64,000 nucleotides of DNA from Acinetobacter lwoffii (lineage in GTDB: Bacteria > Pseudomonadota > Gammaproteobacteria > Pseudomonadales > Moraxellaceae), in the NCBI RefSeq assembly GCF_029024105.1, contig NZ_CP118963.1, positions 3,038,001 to 3,102,000 on the forward strand, written 5' to 3'. Made by a program: the position numbers and the translations under genes. This document shows, one piece after another, positions 43,693 through 51,900 of the stretch (the first letter of the stretch is position 1; each line of letters opens with the position of its first letter). A model generated the notes under the pieces. It saw only the letters and a program-made list of their open reading frames with translations. It had not been told where the DNA came from and did not search any database.

Positions 43693-44544
43693 TTAAACTG
43701 TATGCCCCAGCGCTTCACCCATATTCACCAAAGAATTGGCCTTGAATGCGGCATCCCACTGCATTTTATTTTCTTCGAATAAAATCACTGCTGTTGAACC
43801 GAGGTAGAAACGACCCAGTTCTGCCCCTTTTTCCAGGAATAGGTCATGCTGATTAAGTTCGATCCGGCCTGAAGGCTTCACTTTGCCGGTTGCCACGGTT
43901 TCAATACCCGCCACAATCATCGCACCGACCAATACCACCGCCATACGGCCGATTTCAGTATCAAACAGACAGACCATACGTTCATTGCGTGCAAACAGGC
44001 CCGGAATGTTTTCTGCGGTCACCTGGTTTACCGAGAACAGCTCGCCTGGAACATATAGCGTTTCAGTTAATGTTCCGGCAAATGGCATATGCACCCGATG
44101 ATAATCACGTGGCGACAAATACACGGTCGCGAATTCACCATTTTTGAATGGCTCGGCCAGTTGCGGATCAGCAATCAGGGCTTCAACGGTAAATTTCTGG
44201 CCTTTAGCCTGGAACACATCGCCATTTTCAATTTTACCCAGCTGGGAAATCGCACCATCTGCAGGCGAAACAATGCTCGTAGCATCTGGATCAATTGCAC
44301 GGATACCTTCTTTTAGGGCACGCGTAAAAAATTCATTAAATGACTTGAATTTCAGGGCATTGGCCTGTTCAGCAATCGACATATCAATACCATACTGCGC
44401 CTTAAAGGCAGTAATTGCAGCAGTTTTGATAATCGGGTTTTCGCTGGCGGCAATTTTACCCACCACCCGAGACAAGCGATGTTGCGGTACTAATCGTTGA
44501 GCTTTAATAAAAAACTGTTGTTTTAAACGTGACGTGATGCTCAA
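43693..44544 (-). CDS. psd: Phosphatidylserine decarboxylase proenzyme
   Basis: Psd converts phosphatidylserine to phosphatidylethanolamine at the inner membrane. It is a self-cleaving pyruvoyl enzyme; the LGST cleavage motif is present (YLGSTAVILFEE, Ser250 becoming the pyruvoyl group). The 283-residue protein also has FFTRALKEGIRAIDP, SPADGAISQLGKIENGDVFQAKG and SPRDYHRVHMPFAG. It overlaps the stop of the rhodanese gene by 4 bp, an operon pair. Confidence 0.97.
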   Translation of the reverse strand: MSITSRLKQQFFIKAQRLVPQHRLSRVVGKIAASENPIIKTAAITAFKAQYGIDMSIAEQANALKFKSFNEFFTRALKEGIRAIDPDATSIVSPADGAISQLGKIENGDVFQAKGQKFTVEALIADPQLAEPFKNGEFATVYLSPRDYHRVHMPFAGTLTETLYVPGELFSVNQVTAENIPGLFARNERMVCLFDTEIGRMAVVLVGAMIVAGIETVATGKVKPSGRIELNQHDLFLEKGAELGRFYLGSTAVILFEENKMQWDAAFKANSLVNMGEALGHTV

Positions 44545-45398
44545 GATGGCAGCTCCCCTGTAGCGATTGGACTATCGAGGCGGTTGCCCCATTCACTCCA
44601 CGCACCATCATAGGCTCGAATTTTCCAGCCCAGTAAACGACCCAAAATATAGGCCAAACCTGAGCGGTGATGGGACTGGCAGTACACCACAACGGGTTGA
44701 TTCAAATCAAAGCCCAGTTGTTCCAGGCGCTGCTGAGTACGTGGTAAAGGCTGTAATTTTAAATGATTTTCGCGATTAAGGGCAGTACTCCATTCAAAAT
44801 GACGTGCTCCCGGAATGTGACCGCCGCGTCGAGCCGCTAAACGTAAACCGGTATATTCATCTTGCGTACGGCAATCCCAAATTTGAACCTGTTGATTTTC
44901 AACCTGTTGGCGCAGTTCATCATAGCCAATCTGAAAATTTGCCTGATGGTCAAGATTGACCTGAAATACATCCTTCACTGGTGCAAACTGTTCCTGACTG
45001 GAAGAAGTCGGCAAACCGGCACCGAGCCAAGCATGAATCCCGCCATTCAACAGACTGGTATTTTCAAAACCCAGACAATGCAGGTTCCAGAGCAAACGCC
45101 CTGCCCATGCCCCGCCCTCATCATCATAAGCCACCACATGATGCTCAGAAGAAATATTCAGATAATCAATGAGAGCCTGCAAGCCTTCCGCGTCCGGCAA
45201 CAGTCCCATCGCCGTTTCTTCCTGACGCACCAGAAGTTTAGGCTTTAAATGCAAGGCGTGCGGAATATGCAGCTGCTCATACACAGAGGCACGGCTCAGG
45301 TCGACAATACGAAGTTTTTCATGGCCCAAATAGGGAACTAAATCTTCTGCCTCAATCAGCAGGCCAAAATTAAAAGCTGCAGCGGTCATCGTTATCAT
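44541..45398 (-). CDS. Sulfurtransferase with two rhodanese domains
   Basis: A 285-residue sulfurtransferase of the tandem rhodanese type. The N-terminal domain is an inactive copy without a catalytic Cys and the C-terminal domain has VVYCQSHHRSG with catalytic Cys240. The C-terminal loop determines the substrate (thiosulfate or 3-mercaptopyruvate), which I cannot assign. ATG 45398 or 45389 are both possible. It precedes psd with a 4-bp overlap, so both are made together. Confidence 0.9.
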   Translation of the reverse strand: MITMTAAAFNFGLLIEAEDLVPYLGHEKLRIVDLSRASVYEQLHIPHALHLKPKLLVRQEETAMGLLPDAEGLQALIDYLNISSEHHVVAYDDEGGAWAGRLLWNLHCLGFENTSLLNGGIHAWLGAGLPTSSSQEQFAPVKDVFQVNLDHQANFQIGYDELRQQVENQQVQIWDCRTQDEYTGLRLAARRGGHIPGARHFEWSTALNRENHLKLQPLPRTQQRLEQLGFDLNQPVVVYCQSHHRSGLAYILGRLLGWKIRAYDGAWSEWGNRLDSPIATGELPS

Positions 45399-45515
45399 GG
45401 CTATTATTGGTCAAATCCTGTTGATCTTAGCACAGCTGGTTTTTACACTGATGTGCTTTCTTTGCAGATGATTAGCAAGATTTTAGCTAAACCTTGGTCT
45501 TAAATAAGCTTGCAT

Positions 45516-45544
45516 AAAAAAACCGCCTCTATCTAGAAACGGTT
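45516..45544 (-). terminator. Terminator of pncB
   Basis: AACCG and CGGTT with an inner TCTA/TAGA stem, on the minus strand followed by T7. It lies about 30 bp after the pncB stop. Confidence 0.7.
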
Positions 45545-45573
45545 CTTAAAAATTATGAATTGTTCAAACTGAC

Positions 45574-46779
45574 TTAAGCAGGTTCATTGATCTCAAAAAC
45601 CTGACGTAAATAGGCCAGGAAGGTATCATTATCGGTCATGGTCTTGCCCGGACTATCCGAGATTTTGGCCACTGACTGACGGTTACATTCCACCAGTTTC
45701 AGCACAATATTGAGTGGGGTTTGCCCCATATCATTGGTCAGGTTGGTGCCAATGCCAAAACTGACCTGGAAACGGTCTTTAAAGTATTGATGCAGTTTCC
45801 AGGCTTTTTCCAGATTCAGGCCATCACTAAAAGTCAACATCTTGGTTTTGCTGTCTATTTTCAGCTTTTTATAATGTGCATAGGCCTTGTCACCCCATTC
45901 ATAGGGATCGCCACTGTCATGACGCAAGCCATCAAATAGCTTGGCAAAGTACAGGTCAAAGTCGCGCAGAAACGCATCCATCCCCACCACATCGGTCAAG
46001 GCAATGCCCAGGTCACCACGATATTCCTGTACCCAGCTTTCCAGTGCAGATTTCTGGAAATTACGTAAACGTACGTCCAGCGCCTGAAAAGCTTGCAGGA
46101 ATTCATGCGCCATAGTGCCAATCGGGGTAATCCCCAGCTCTTTGGCCAACAGTACATTACTGGTACCACGGAACACATGCGGTGCAGCTTTGTGAAATTC
46201 TTCGACCACATGCTTTTGCCAATCGAAACTGTAACGGCGACGTGTACCAAAATCTGACACCAAAAATGGTGGATCATTTGGGTTTTGCGCAGCATCATAC
46301 TGTTTTAATAGCTCGATTTTGGCTTTTAAACGGCGCTCGCCTTCAGCCAGCACTTCAGGGGTACGAATCCGGCTGAAATACAGTTCATTGACAATGGCGA
46401 GAACGAAGATCTCAAACATCATCGCCTGAACCATCGGACCTTCCACCACAATATCCAGACGGCCTTGACTGTCGATACTGGCCTTGATGAAACGGCGCTT
46501 GAGCTGGAACAGTTCCAGATAATCCACAAAATCGCTTTTGATAAAACGTAAGCTTCTTAAATATTGCAGTTCATCTTCTTTGAATTTGAGCTGACACAGC
46601 AGGTCCAGTTGATGATTCAGGTCATCCAGAATATCCGTCAGTGGATAGACTGTATCTTCCAGATTACGACAACGGAAATGGTAGACACTATGCGTTTGCG
46701 GAAACTTGTGTAAGACCACTTGTAACATGGTGAATTTGTACAAGTCAGTATCTAACAGAGAATGGATAATTGGAGCCAT
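45574..46779 (-). CDS. pncB: Nicotinate phosphoribosyltransferase
   Basis: PncB converts nicotinate and PRPP to nicotinate mononucleotide in NAD salvage. The 401-residue protein has LLDTDLYKFTMLQVV at the N-terminus, DFGTRRRYS, GTMAHEFLQAFQ (near 218) and SFGIGTNLTND, all family motifs. It works with the nicotinamidase PncA, which is coded about 13 kb to the right at 58945. Confidence 0.97.
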   Translation of the reverse strand: MAPIIHSLLDTDLYKFTMLQVVLHKFPQTHSVYHFRCRNLEDTVYPLTDILDDLNHQLDLLCQLKFKEDELQYLRSLRFIKSDFVDYLELFQLKRRFIKASIDSQGRLDIVVEGPMVQAMMFEIFVLAIVNELYFSRIRTPEVLAEGERRLKAKIELLKQYDAAQNPNDPPFLVSDFGTRRRYSFDWQKHVVEEFHKAAPHVFRGTSNVLLAKELGITPIGTMAHEFLQAFQALDVRLRNFQKSALESWVQEYRGDLGIALTDVVGMDAFLRDFDLYFAKLFDGLRHDSGDPYEWGDKAYAHYKKLKIDSKTKMLTFSDGLNLEKAWKLHQYFKDRFQVSFGIGTNLTNDMGQTPLNIVLKLVECNRQSVAKISDSPGKTMTDNDTFLAYLRQVFEINEPA

Positions 46780-46898
46780 AACTAAGGGAATATCGCTGTG
46801 CTTATCTCTGCATTAAAGCATAAAAAGTCATGCAATAATGCAGGATTTACGTACAGCTGGCTGTATTTGCGACAAAAGTATCAGAAGCATAACCCGGT

Positions 46899-47429
46899 TT
46901 ATTTCTGTGATTTGACCTGAGCTTTTTCCTGTTCCTGAATCAGTTTCTGCAACTGTTTTTCCTGACCAATCACCTTGGCAAATTCGGCTGTGGTCTTTTG
47001 TCCGTTTTTTTGCGCCTGGGCATCACAATCCACCTGACGCAGCTGCTTGGCAATCGCAAATTCCATCTTGAATAAAGCCCCCATCAAGGCTGTATTGCCT
47101 CGATTATCTCGAGCACAGCGGTCGGCACCATGTTTAAGCAAGCTGGCGACAATATCCTGATGGCCATAATAAGTCGCCATCATCAGTGGTGTATAACCGT
47201 CTTTATTGCGTACATCGACCGGAAAGCCGTGTTTTAAAAATTCATGAATGACTTCGCTATTGCCAATTTTAGCCGCAGCAAAGAACAGGTCGGCCAATTC
47301 CTCTTGTGAGTTCATCTGAACATTGTCCACGCTTTTAGCGGGGGAGATATCCTTCGCGACAGTCGCGTTTGCGAATGCGGAACCTATCGTGAGAATACTG
47401 GCTAAAAACACAGATGACATAACTTTCAT
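46899..47429 (-). CDS. Exported ankyrin protein of the catalase locus (AnkB-like)
   Basis: A 176-residue protein with a signal peptide (MKVMSSVFLASILTIGSAFA) and three ankyrin repeats (FFAAAKIGNSEVIHEFLKHG; DGYTPLMMATYYGHQDIVAS; RGNTALMGALFKMEFAIAKQ). It lies 186 bp after the catalase gene in the same direction. In Pseudomonas aeruginosa katB is followed by ankB, whose periplasmic ankyrin protein supports KatB activity; the same arrangement is seen here. The C-terminal helix is basic and glutamine-rich. Confidence 0.88.
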   Translation of the reverse strand: MKVMSSVFLASILTIGSAFANATVAKDISPAKSVDNVQMNSQEELADLFFAAAKIGNSEVIHEFLKHGFPVDVRNKDGYTPLMMATYYGHQDIVASLLKHGADRCARDNRGNTALMGALFKMEFAIAKQLRQVDCDAQAQKNGQKTTAEFAKVIGQEKQLQKLIQEQEKAQVKSQK

Positions 47430-47614
47430 GATGAACTCCAGCAGAAATCGAAGGGGAATTTAAGTCTTGAAAGACTGAATTATCCTGAGATGAGATGAAA
47501 AACGGAGTGCCTGTAAGACTCCCCCTAGGGTGCAGGAAAGGTTTGGAGTATTACAGGACTTTTTGGAGGTGATGCGCTATGCCCTAGTCACCAGTTCCTC
47601 AAGACCAATCGGGA

Positions 47615-49129
47615 TTAGTCTTTTAATTTTGCAGCTTTGGCTTTAACAGTCGCCAGGTTCCCATTGACCGCTTTGGTCATACGCGTACCGTAGTCTGCAT
47701 CTGCCTTGTAGAAATAAGACAACATGATGTGCTTGGTTTCTGAATCTTTCACTGCACCTAAGTCAGCAGCAAGGTTCATGATCAGGTCATCTTTCTCTTT
47801 AGCTGTGTATGAACGGTACAGCTCACCTGCCTGCTTGAAGTTCTGCTCTTTCACGCCAATTTGCTGTACATGACCAGATAATGGCGTTTGTACCGCACGC
47901 GCTTTTTCAGTTGCAGCTTTTGGCTCTTTACGGCTTGGCTCATAGTTCACATCCGAGTCACGCTCAGAGATATTCATGTAGCCATCCTGATTATTGTTGT
48001 TCACATTCACTACGGGACGGTTCACCGGAATTTGCTGGTGATTCGCGCCTAAACGGTACATTTGGGTATCCGAATAAGAAAAGATACGGCCTTGTAGCAG
48101 ACGGTCTTCTGATGGCTCGATACCTGGAACCAGGTTACCTGGCGCAAATGCCGACTGTTCAGTCTCGTTGAAGAAATTCTTCGGCATACGGTTCAGGGTC
48201 AAAGTACCCACTTTGGTTTCTGGAACCAGCTCGGTTGGCCAGATTTTGGTTGGATCTAACGGATCAAAATCAAAGCTGTTTAGATCTTTAGGATCAAGCA
48301 CCTGAATATACAGATCCCATTTCGGGAAATTACCCGCATAGATGTTGTTATACAGATCATTGGTCAAGTGGTTGAAATCTTTACCTTGCTGCTCAGCCGC
48401 TTCTTTCACGTTCAAGCCCTTCACGCCTTGTTTAGAGCGGAAGTTGAATTTCACGTATTTGTATTCGCCCTTGTCGTTATACAGCTTGTAGGCATGTACT
48501 CCGAAACCGTCCTGTTCGCGGTAGCTGGTTGGAACACCTTGCTTGCCATACACATAAGTCAGCATGTTGGTTGCCCATGGCTGGCTCGACAGGAAGTCAA
48601 ACACACGGTTGGCATCTTGAACATTTGTCACTGGGCTTGGCTTCATGGCATGAATGAAGTCCGGGAACTTGATTGCATCACGGATGAAGAATACCGGTGT
48701 CTGGTTACCGACCAAGTCCCAGTTACCTTCTTTAGTGTAGAATTTCAATGCAAAGCCGTGTGGGTCACGTAGAGTTTCTGGTGAACCTTTACCATGAATT
48801 ACGGTAGAGAAACGTAGGAAAACTGGAGTTTTAGTCCCCGCTTTGAACAATGAAGCGAGGGTAAGATCAGATAGATCTTTGGTTGCAACGAATTCACCAT
48901 ATGCCCCAGTACCACGCGCATGTACGACACGCTCAGGAATACGCTCACGACCAAAACGTTGTAATTTTTGTACCAGTTGAACGTCCTGAAGGAGTACAGA
49001 ACCATTTGGACCCGCAGTGATCGAGTTCTGGTTATCACCGACTGGTGCGCCATTGTCTTTCGTTAAAGGAGCAGCTTGTGCAGCTGTGACAGTTGCAAGC
49101 ATTGCAACCAGTAATGAACGCTTAAACAT
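47615..49129 (-). CDS. katB: Periplasmic monofunctional catalase (KatB type)
   Basis: A haem catalase that destroys hydrogen peroxide. I use ATG 49129 because it gives a clean signal peptide (MFKRSLLVAMLATVTAAQAA) and 504 residues, similar to KatB of Pseudomonas. The catalase motifs are RVVHARGTGAYGEF (distal His), FLRFSTVIHGKGSPETLRDP, and the proximal Tyr box RIFSYSDTQMYRLGANHQQI, with NRMPKNFFNETEQSAFAPGN between. An upstream frame extension to 49183 exists but has no ribosome-binding site. A striking inverted repeat sits in the region upstream. Confidence 0.95.
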   Translation of the reverse strand: MFKRSLLVAMLATVTAAQAAPLTKDNGAPVGDNQNSITAGPNGSVLLQDVQLVQKLQRFGRERIPERVVHARGTGAYGEFVATKDLSDLTLASLFKAGTKTPVFLRFSTVIHGKGSPETLRDPHGFALKFYTKEGNWDLVGNQTPVFFIRDAIKFPDFIHAMKPSPVTNVQDANRVFDFLSSQPWATNMLTYVYGKQGVPTSYREQDGFGVHAYKLYNDKGEYKYVKFNFRSKQGVKGLNVKEAAEQQGKDFNHLTNDLYNNIYAGNFPKWDLYIQVLDPKDLNSFDFDPLDPTKIWPTELVPETKVGTLTLNRMPKNFFNETEQSAFAPGNLVPGIEPSEDRLLQGRIFSYSDTQMYRLGANHQQIPVNRPVVNVNNNNQDGYMNISERDSDVNYEPSRKEPKAATEKARAVQTPLSGHVQQIGVKEQNFKQAGELYRSYTAKEKDDLIMNLAADLGAVKDSETKHIMLSYFYKADADYGTRMTKAVNGNLATVKAKAAKLKD

Positions 49130-49205
49130 TGCTAAATCTCTCAATTTATTACCTTTCCTGCATGGGCTAAGATACGCCAACACAATAAATAGATAAAACA
49201 GATTA

Positions 49206-49243
49206 TTTTTATAAATTCAATCGCTTTAATGAATTTATAAAAA
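49206..49243. promoter_or_regulatory. Perfect 14-bp inverted repeat upstream of katB
   Basis: TTTTTATAAATTCA (49206-49219) and TGAATTTATAAAAA (49230-49243) are exact inverted copies with a 10-base spacer. The site lies 77-114 bp upstream of the catalase ATG and about 114 bp upstream of dtd. It may be an operator, for instance of a LysR-type regulator such as OxyR, but does not match the OxyR consensus as I know it. Confidence 0.55.
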
Positions 49244-49356
49244 TTAAGCAATTGATTTTCAGATATTTAAAGTTCATAAAAACAGCATCTCATACTGCTC
49301 CAGATTTTATTCTTGCTACAATCACCCCCATCTATTGTTAGCAGTCCATATGTAAA

Positions 49357-49797
49357 ATGCGTGCCTTATTACAAAGAGTTTTAGAAGCTAAAGTTGTGGT
49401 CGAGGGTGAAACCACCGGGGAAATTGAAAAAGGAATTCTGGTTTTTCTAGGTTTAGGTAAAGATGACAATCTGGAAAAAGGCAAAAAGCTGATTGATAAG
49501 ATATTGAAATACCGCTTCTTTGATGATGAACAGGGCAAAATGGGCTGGAACGTTGCCCAGGCCGGCGGTGGTTTATTGCTGGTTTCACAATTTACCCTGA
49601 TGGCGCAAACCCAAAAAGGTTTACGTCCAGACTTTGGCCCAGCTATGCCGCCTGCCGAGGCTAAAGCACTTTATGAGCAGCTGGTAAAATATGCCCAAAG
49701 CCAGTTTGAACATGTGCAAACCGGTATTTTTGCCGCTGACATGAAAGTGCATCTGGTCAATGATGGACCGGTGACGTTTAATTTAGAAGTTGAATGA
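49357..49797 (+). CDS. dtd: D-aminoacyl-tRNA deacylase
   Basis: Dtd removes D-amino acids from tRNA. The 146-residue protein starts MRALLQRVLEAKVVVEGETTG and contains GWNVAQAGGGLLLVSQFTLMA and GLRPDFGPAMPP, with LVNDGPVTFNLE at the end; SQFTL and GPVTF are the two motifs that form the active site in the dimer. It has its own terminator and is divergent from katB. Confidence 0.97.
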   Translation: MRALLQRVLEAKVVVEGETTGEIEKGILVFLGLGKDDNLEKGKKLIDKILKYRFFDDEQGKMGWNVAQAGGGLLLVSQFTLMAQTQKGLRPDFGPAMPPAEAKALYEQLVKYAQSQFEHVQTGIFAADMKVHLVNDGPVTFNLEVE

Positions 49798-49803
49798 TTC
49801 AGT

Positions 49804-49832
49804 AAAAAAGCCCTCGAATTGAGGGCTTCTTA
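49804..49832. terminator. Bidirectional terminator
   Basis: GCCCTC-gaatt-GAGGGC with A6 before and TTCTT after, between the convergent dtd and lipoprotein genes. Confidence 0.85.
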
Positions 49833-49841
49833 TTTTTGAAC

Positions 49842-50348
49842 TTAGAGCGTTGTAATATATTTTGCACGGCTCATAAGGTTTTCAGGAATATCTTGAACCA
49901 ACATTACAGTGAGTGATTGTTGACCTTTTTGTGATGCAGTTTGATTTTCATCCAATACAGCATTGATATCACTAGGGTTTAATGTATACATTGCTCCAGT
50001 AGCAGGATCAACGATAAGCAAACCAATTAGACCGCCAAAAATGATATTTGCCACATACCAACCATTAACAGTACCAGTTACTTGAACTGTTTTGGTTTGA
50101 AAACCTTCTTTTTTAAAAGTTACATCATAAGCAGCGGGTTGAAAAAATCCATTACCACGCTTAAGAGTCACTGTTGCAGGCGTAACTCCAGTATGTACTT
50201 TTTCGCCAGCTTTATTTGTAATAGAAATAGATGCTTGCTCAGGAACTGATTTAAATGTCAGTGTTTGTGTTGATCCTGAAATAATACTGGCACATCCTGT
50301 CATCGTTACTGATGCAGCGATTAAACTTGCTGTAATTAATTTTTTCAT
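49842..50348 (-). CDS. Lipoprotein with PEGA-like domain
   Basis: A 168-residue lipoprotein: signal MKKLITASLIAASVTMTGC (lipobox MTGC), then ASIISGSTQTLTFKSVPEQA, VHTGVTPATVTLKRGNG and VTFKKEGFQTKTVQVTGTVN, a PEGA-like beta domain, then a hydrophobic segment (VANIIFGGLIGLLIVDPAT) and a variable tail. Role unknown. I start at ATG 50348; the frame is open to 50405. Its ribosome-binding site GAGGGGG lies inside the 3' arm of a hairpin (50355-50378), see that entry. Confidence 0.8.
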   Translation of the reverse strand: MKKLITASLIAASVTMTGCASIISGSTQTLTFKSVPEQASISITNKAGEKVHTGVTPATVTLKRGNGFFQPAAYDVTFKKEGFQTKTVQVTGTVNGWYVANIIFGGLIGLLIVDPATGAMYTLNPSDINAVLDENQTASQKGQQSLTVMLVQDIPENLMSRAKYITTL

Positions 50349-50354
50349 AAAAAA

Positions 50355-50378
50355 TACCCCCTCAAAATAAAGGGGGTA
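50355..50378 (-). promoter_or_regulatory. Terminator-like hairpin that covers the lipoprotein ribosome-binding site
   Basis: On the minus strand TACCCCCT-TTATTTTG-AGGGGGTA forms an 8-bp perfect stem, followed at once by T6 and then the ATG at 50348. The 3' arm is the only Shine-Dalgarno-like sequence (AGGGGG). It looks like a rho-independent terminator of the SCP2 gene (stop at 50418) that overlaps the start signals of the next gene, or a leader attenuator or thermosensor-like switch. Confidence 0.6.
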
Positions 50379-50417
50379 CTTTACAATAGAAAAATGATTA
50401 TTCAATAAGTCTTTAGA

Positions 50418-50897
50418 CTACTTACCAGTTTTCTCTTTAATAAACTGACGTACCATTTTCACTTTTTCTTTGACTGGCTTTGGCAGTTTTGGTGGAATCA
50501 TTTTTGCCACCTGGTTAAACCAGACCAGCAGGCCAAAGTCGCCTTCCATCTTAATCGTGCCGCTTTGCATCCCGGTCATAAATGCCGTCGGGTCACCTTT
50601 GACCAAGGTCTTCACGCCCTGCTCACTGTCGGCAAACTGCAACACAAAATCAGCTTTTTCAGCATCACCCGAAACCGTATCGATATGACCGTTATCCACA
50701 ATAATCTGACGTGCCATGCCTTCATCCGTACCAATCTGGATACGGAATTGACGTCCATGTACCAGTTCAATGAATTTTGGGCTGGTACGTGCCAACTGCT
50801 TCATACGTAAAGCTAAACCTGCGACCAGTAAGTCCAGCGGATCTGTACTCATATCAATAAGAGGAAGTTTTAACACAGGAATGGACGACAGTTTCAT
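50418..50897 (-). CDS. SCP2 sterol-binding-type lipid carrier protein
   Basis: A 159-residue cytoplasmic protein with the SCP2 fold: FIELVHGRQFRIQIGTDEG, MARQIIVDNGHIDTVSG, KADFVLQFADSEQGVKTLVKGDPTAFMTGMQSGTIKMEGDF matched in pieces. It ends with a Lys-rich helix (PKPVKEKVKMVRQFIKEKTG). SCP2 domains bind hydrophobic ligands; the partner is unknown. It is in the same direction as the lipoprotein gene 70 bp downstream. Confidence 0.85.
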   Translation of the reverse strand: MKLSSIPVLKLPLIDMSTDPLDLLVAGLALRMKQLARTSPKFIELVHGRQFRIQIGTDEGMARQIIVDNGHIDTVSGDAEKADFVLQFADSEQGVKTLVKGDPTAFMTGMQSGTIKMEGDFGLLVWFNQVAKMIPPKLPKPVKEKVKMVRQFIKEKTGK

Positions 50898-50993
50898 GGA
50901 GGATGCCTATTCTAATTGTACGAAAATTGACAAATATCCTAGCATAGTTCTGAGCTAGGTGGATTATGCAGTTTGTATCATATTTCCAAACTG

Positions 50994-51021
50994 AAAAATG
51001 CACCCGTGGGTGCATTTTTTT
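50994..51021. terminator. Terminator of the small membrane gene
   Basis: AATGCACCC-gt-GGGTGCATT, with A run before and T7 after, about 20 bp after the minus-strand gene at 51039. Confidence 0.9.
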
Positions 51022-51038
51022 CATTGCAACTTGTAGAA

Positions 51039-51374
51039 TTAACGGCTTGAAAGCTGCTGCTGGTCGTCTTCATACACTGGCGTATGTTCGATGCAACGGC
51101 GTTTTGCCAAAGCACGCTCAGCACGACGATCTTCACGCAACAACAGGCCAGTCACGACCATCATGACCGCAGTTAACGCACTCAGATAACTATACGTCAT
51201 TGGTAGCTCAAACCAAGTTTGAGTTCCTACACGAATCACCTCGATCAGGCCCCATACCAGCATCCCGGCCGCCATAAAGCTTAACCAGCGACGATAAGGC
51301 GAGAAGAACACAGCAAGCACAGCTACAGCGACTAAACTGAAGCCCACAATCGTTGCTAAATTCGCTGTTACCAT
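51039..51374 (-). CDS. Small inner-membrane protein, unknown
   Basis: A 111-residue protein with three transmembrane helices (IVGFSLVAVAVLAVFFS; WLSFMAAGMLVWGLIEVI; YSYLSALTAVMMVVTGLLL) and a basic, charged C-terminal tail. I start at ATG 51374, with GGAGGGGG just upstream; the frame is open to 51419. I recognise no family. Confidence 0.75.
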   Translation of the reverse strand: MVTANLATIVGFSLVAVAVLAVFFSPYRRWLSFMAAGMLVWGLIEVIRVGTQTWFELPMTYSYLSALTAVMMVVTGLLLREDRRAERALAKRRCIEHTPVYEDDQQQLSSR

Positions 51375-51738
51375 ATAACCCCCTCCATCCAGATAGATAG
51401 TTTCCGCTTGATATTGCAACGCTTCTATCTATTGAATTTCGTTAAATCAATAAAATGGAATCTGTTGATTTGTATCTCTATGCCTGCATTATGCTGAGTT
51501 TTTTGCATAAAAAAAGTCCTGTCATCCAGCCTAACGACATACTTTGTCGCGATATTATATTGTCATTACATTTTTTGCTTTTCACATTTTTGTGGATCAA
51601 TGACTGCGCCAATGTTGGCGTGTCATTACAAAATTATCAGTAGTTTTTTTAAGTGAAAAAATTATTTTTCCGTTTAAGATGATCGATGTTTTTGTAGCCA
51701 TATTTCAACTCTTCCTTATATAACTCACATCATAAGCA
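51375..51738. other. AT-rich gap next to the tnpB element
   Basis: 364 bp without a convincing gene between the small membrane protein and the tnpB element right end. A short ATG frame at 51455 (62 codons) has no family match and no good ribosome-binding site. Confidence 0.4.
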
Positions 51739-51900
51739 TTGACATCCTCACCCACCTGAAAGGAGGGTGATTCCTACTGCTAGACGCTTATGCCCAAGCG
51801 CAAGTATGTTCTTAGCACTGTTCAAATCCCGATCCAGGACACTTGAGCAGTTTTCACATTCCCATACTCTTATTCGCAAATCTGCTCTACCTTTCGGACT
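51739..51900 (-). ncRNA. Inferred omega RNA at the 3' end of tnpB
   Basis: TnpB nucleases use a guide RNA that overlaps the 3' end of tnpB and ends at the element's right boundary. Here its scaffold would end in the hairpin region GAATCACCCTCC...GGTGGGTGAGGATGTCAA and the guide would be the flanking chromosomal bases starting TGCTTATGATGTGAGT (51738 downward). The limits are inferred from the family, not from direct sequence signals. Confidence 0.35.

Noticed and set aside
51455..51643. 62-codon frame near the tnpB element
   Set aside because: No ribosome-binding site, no known family; likely chance frame in AT-rich DNA.
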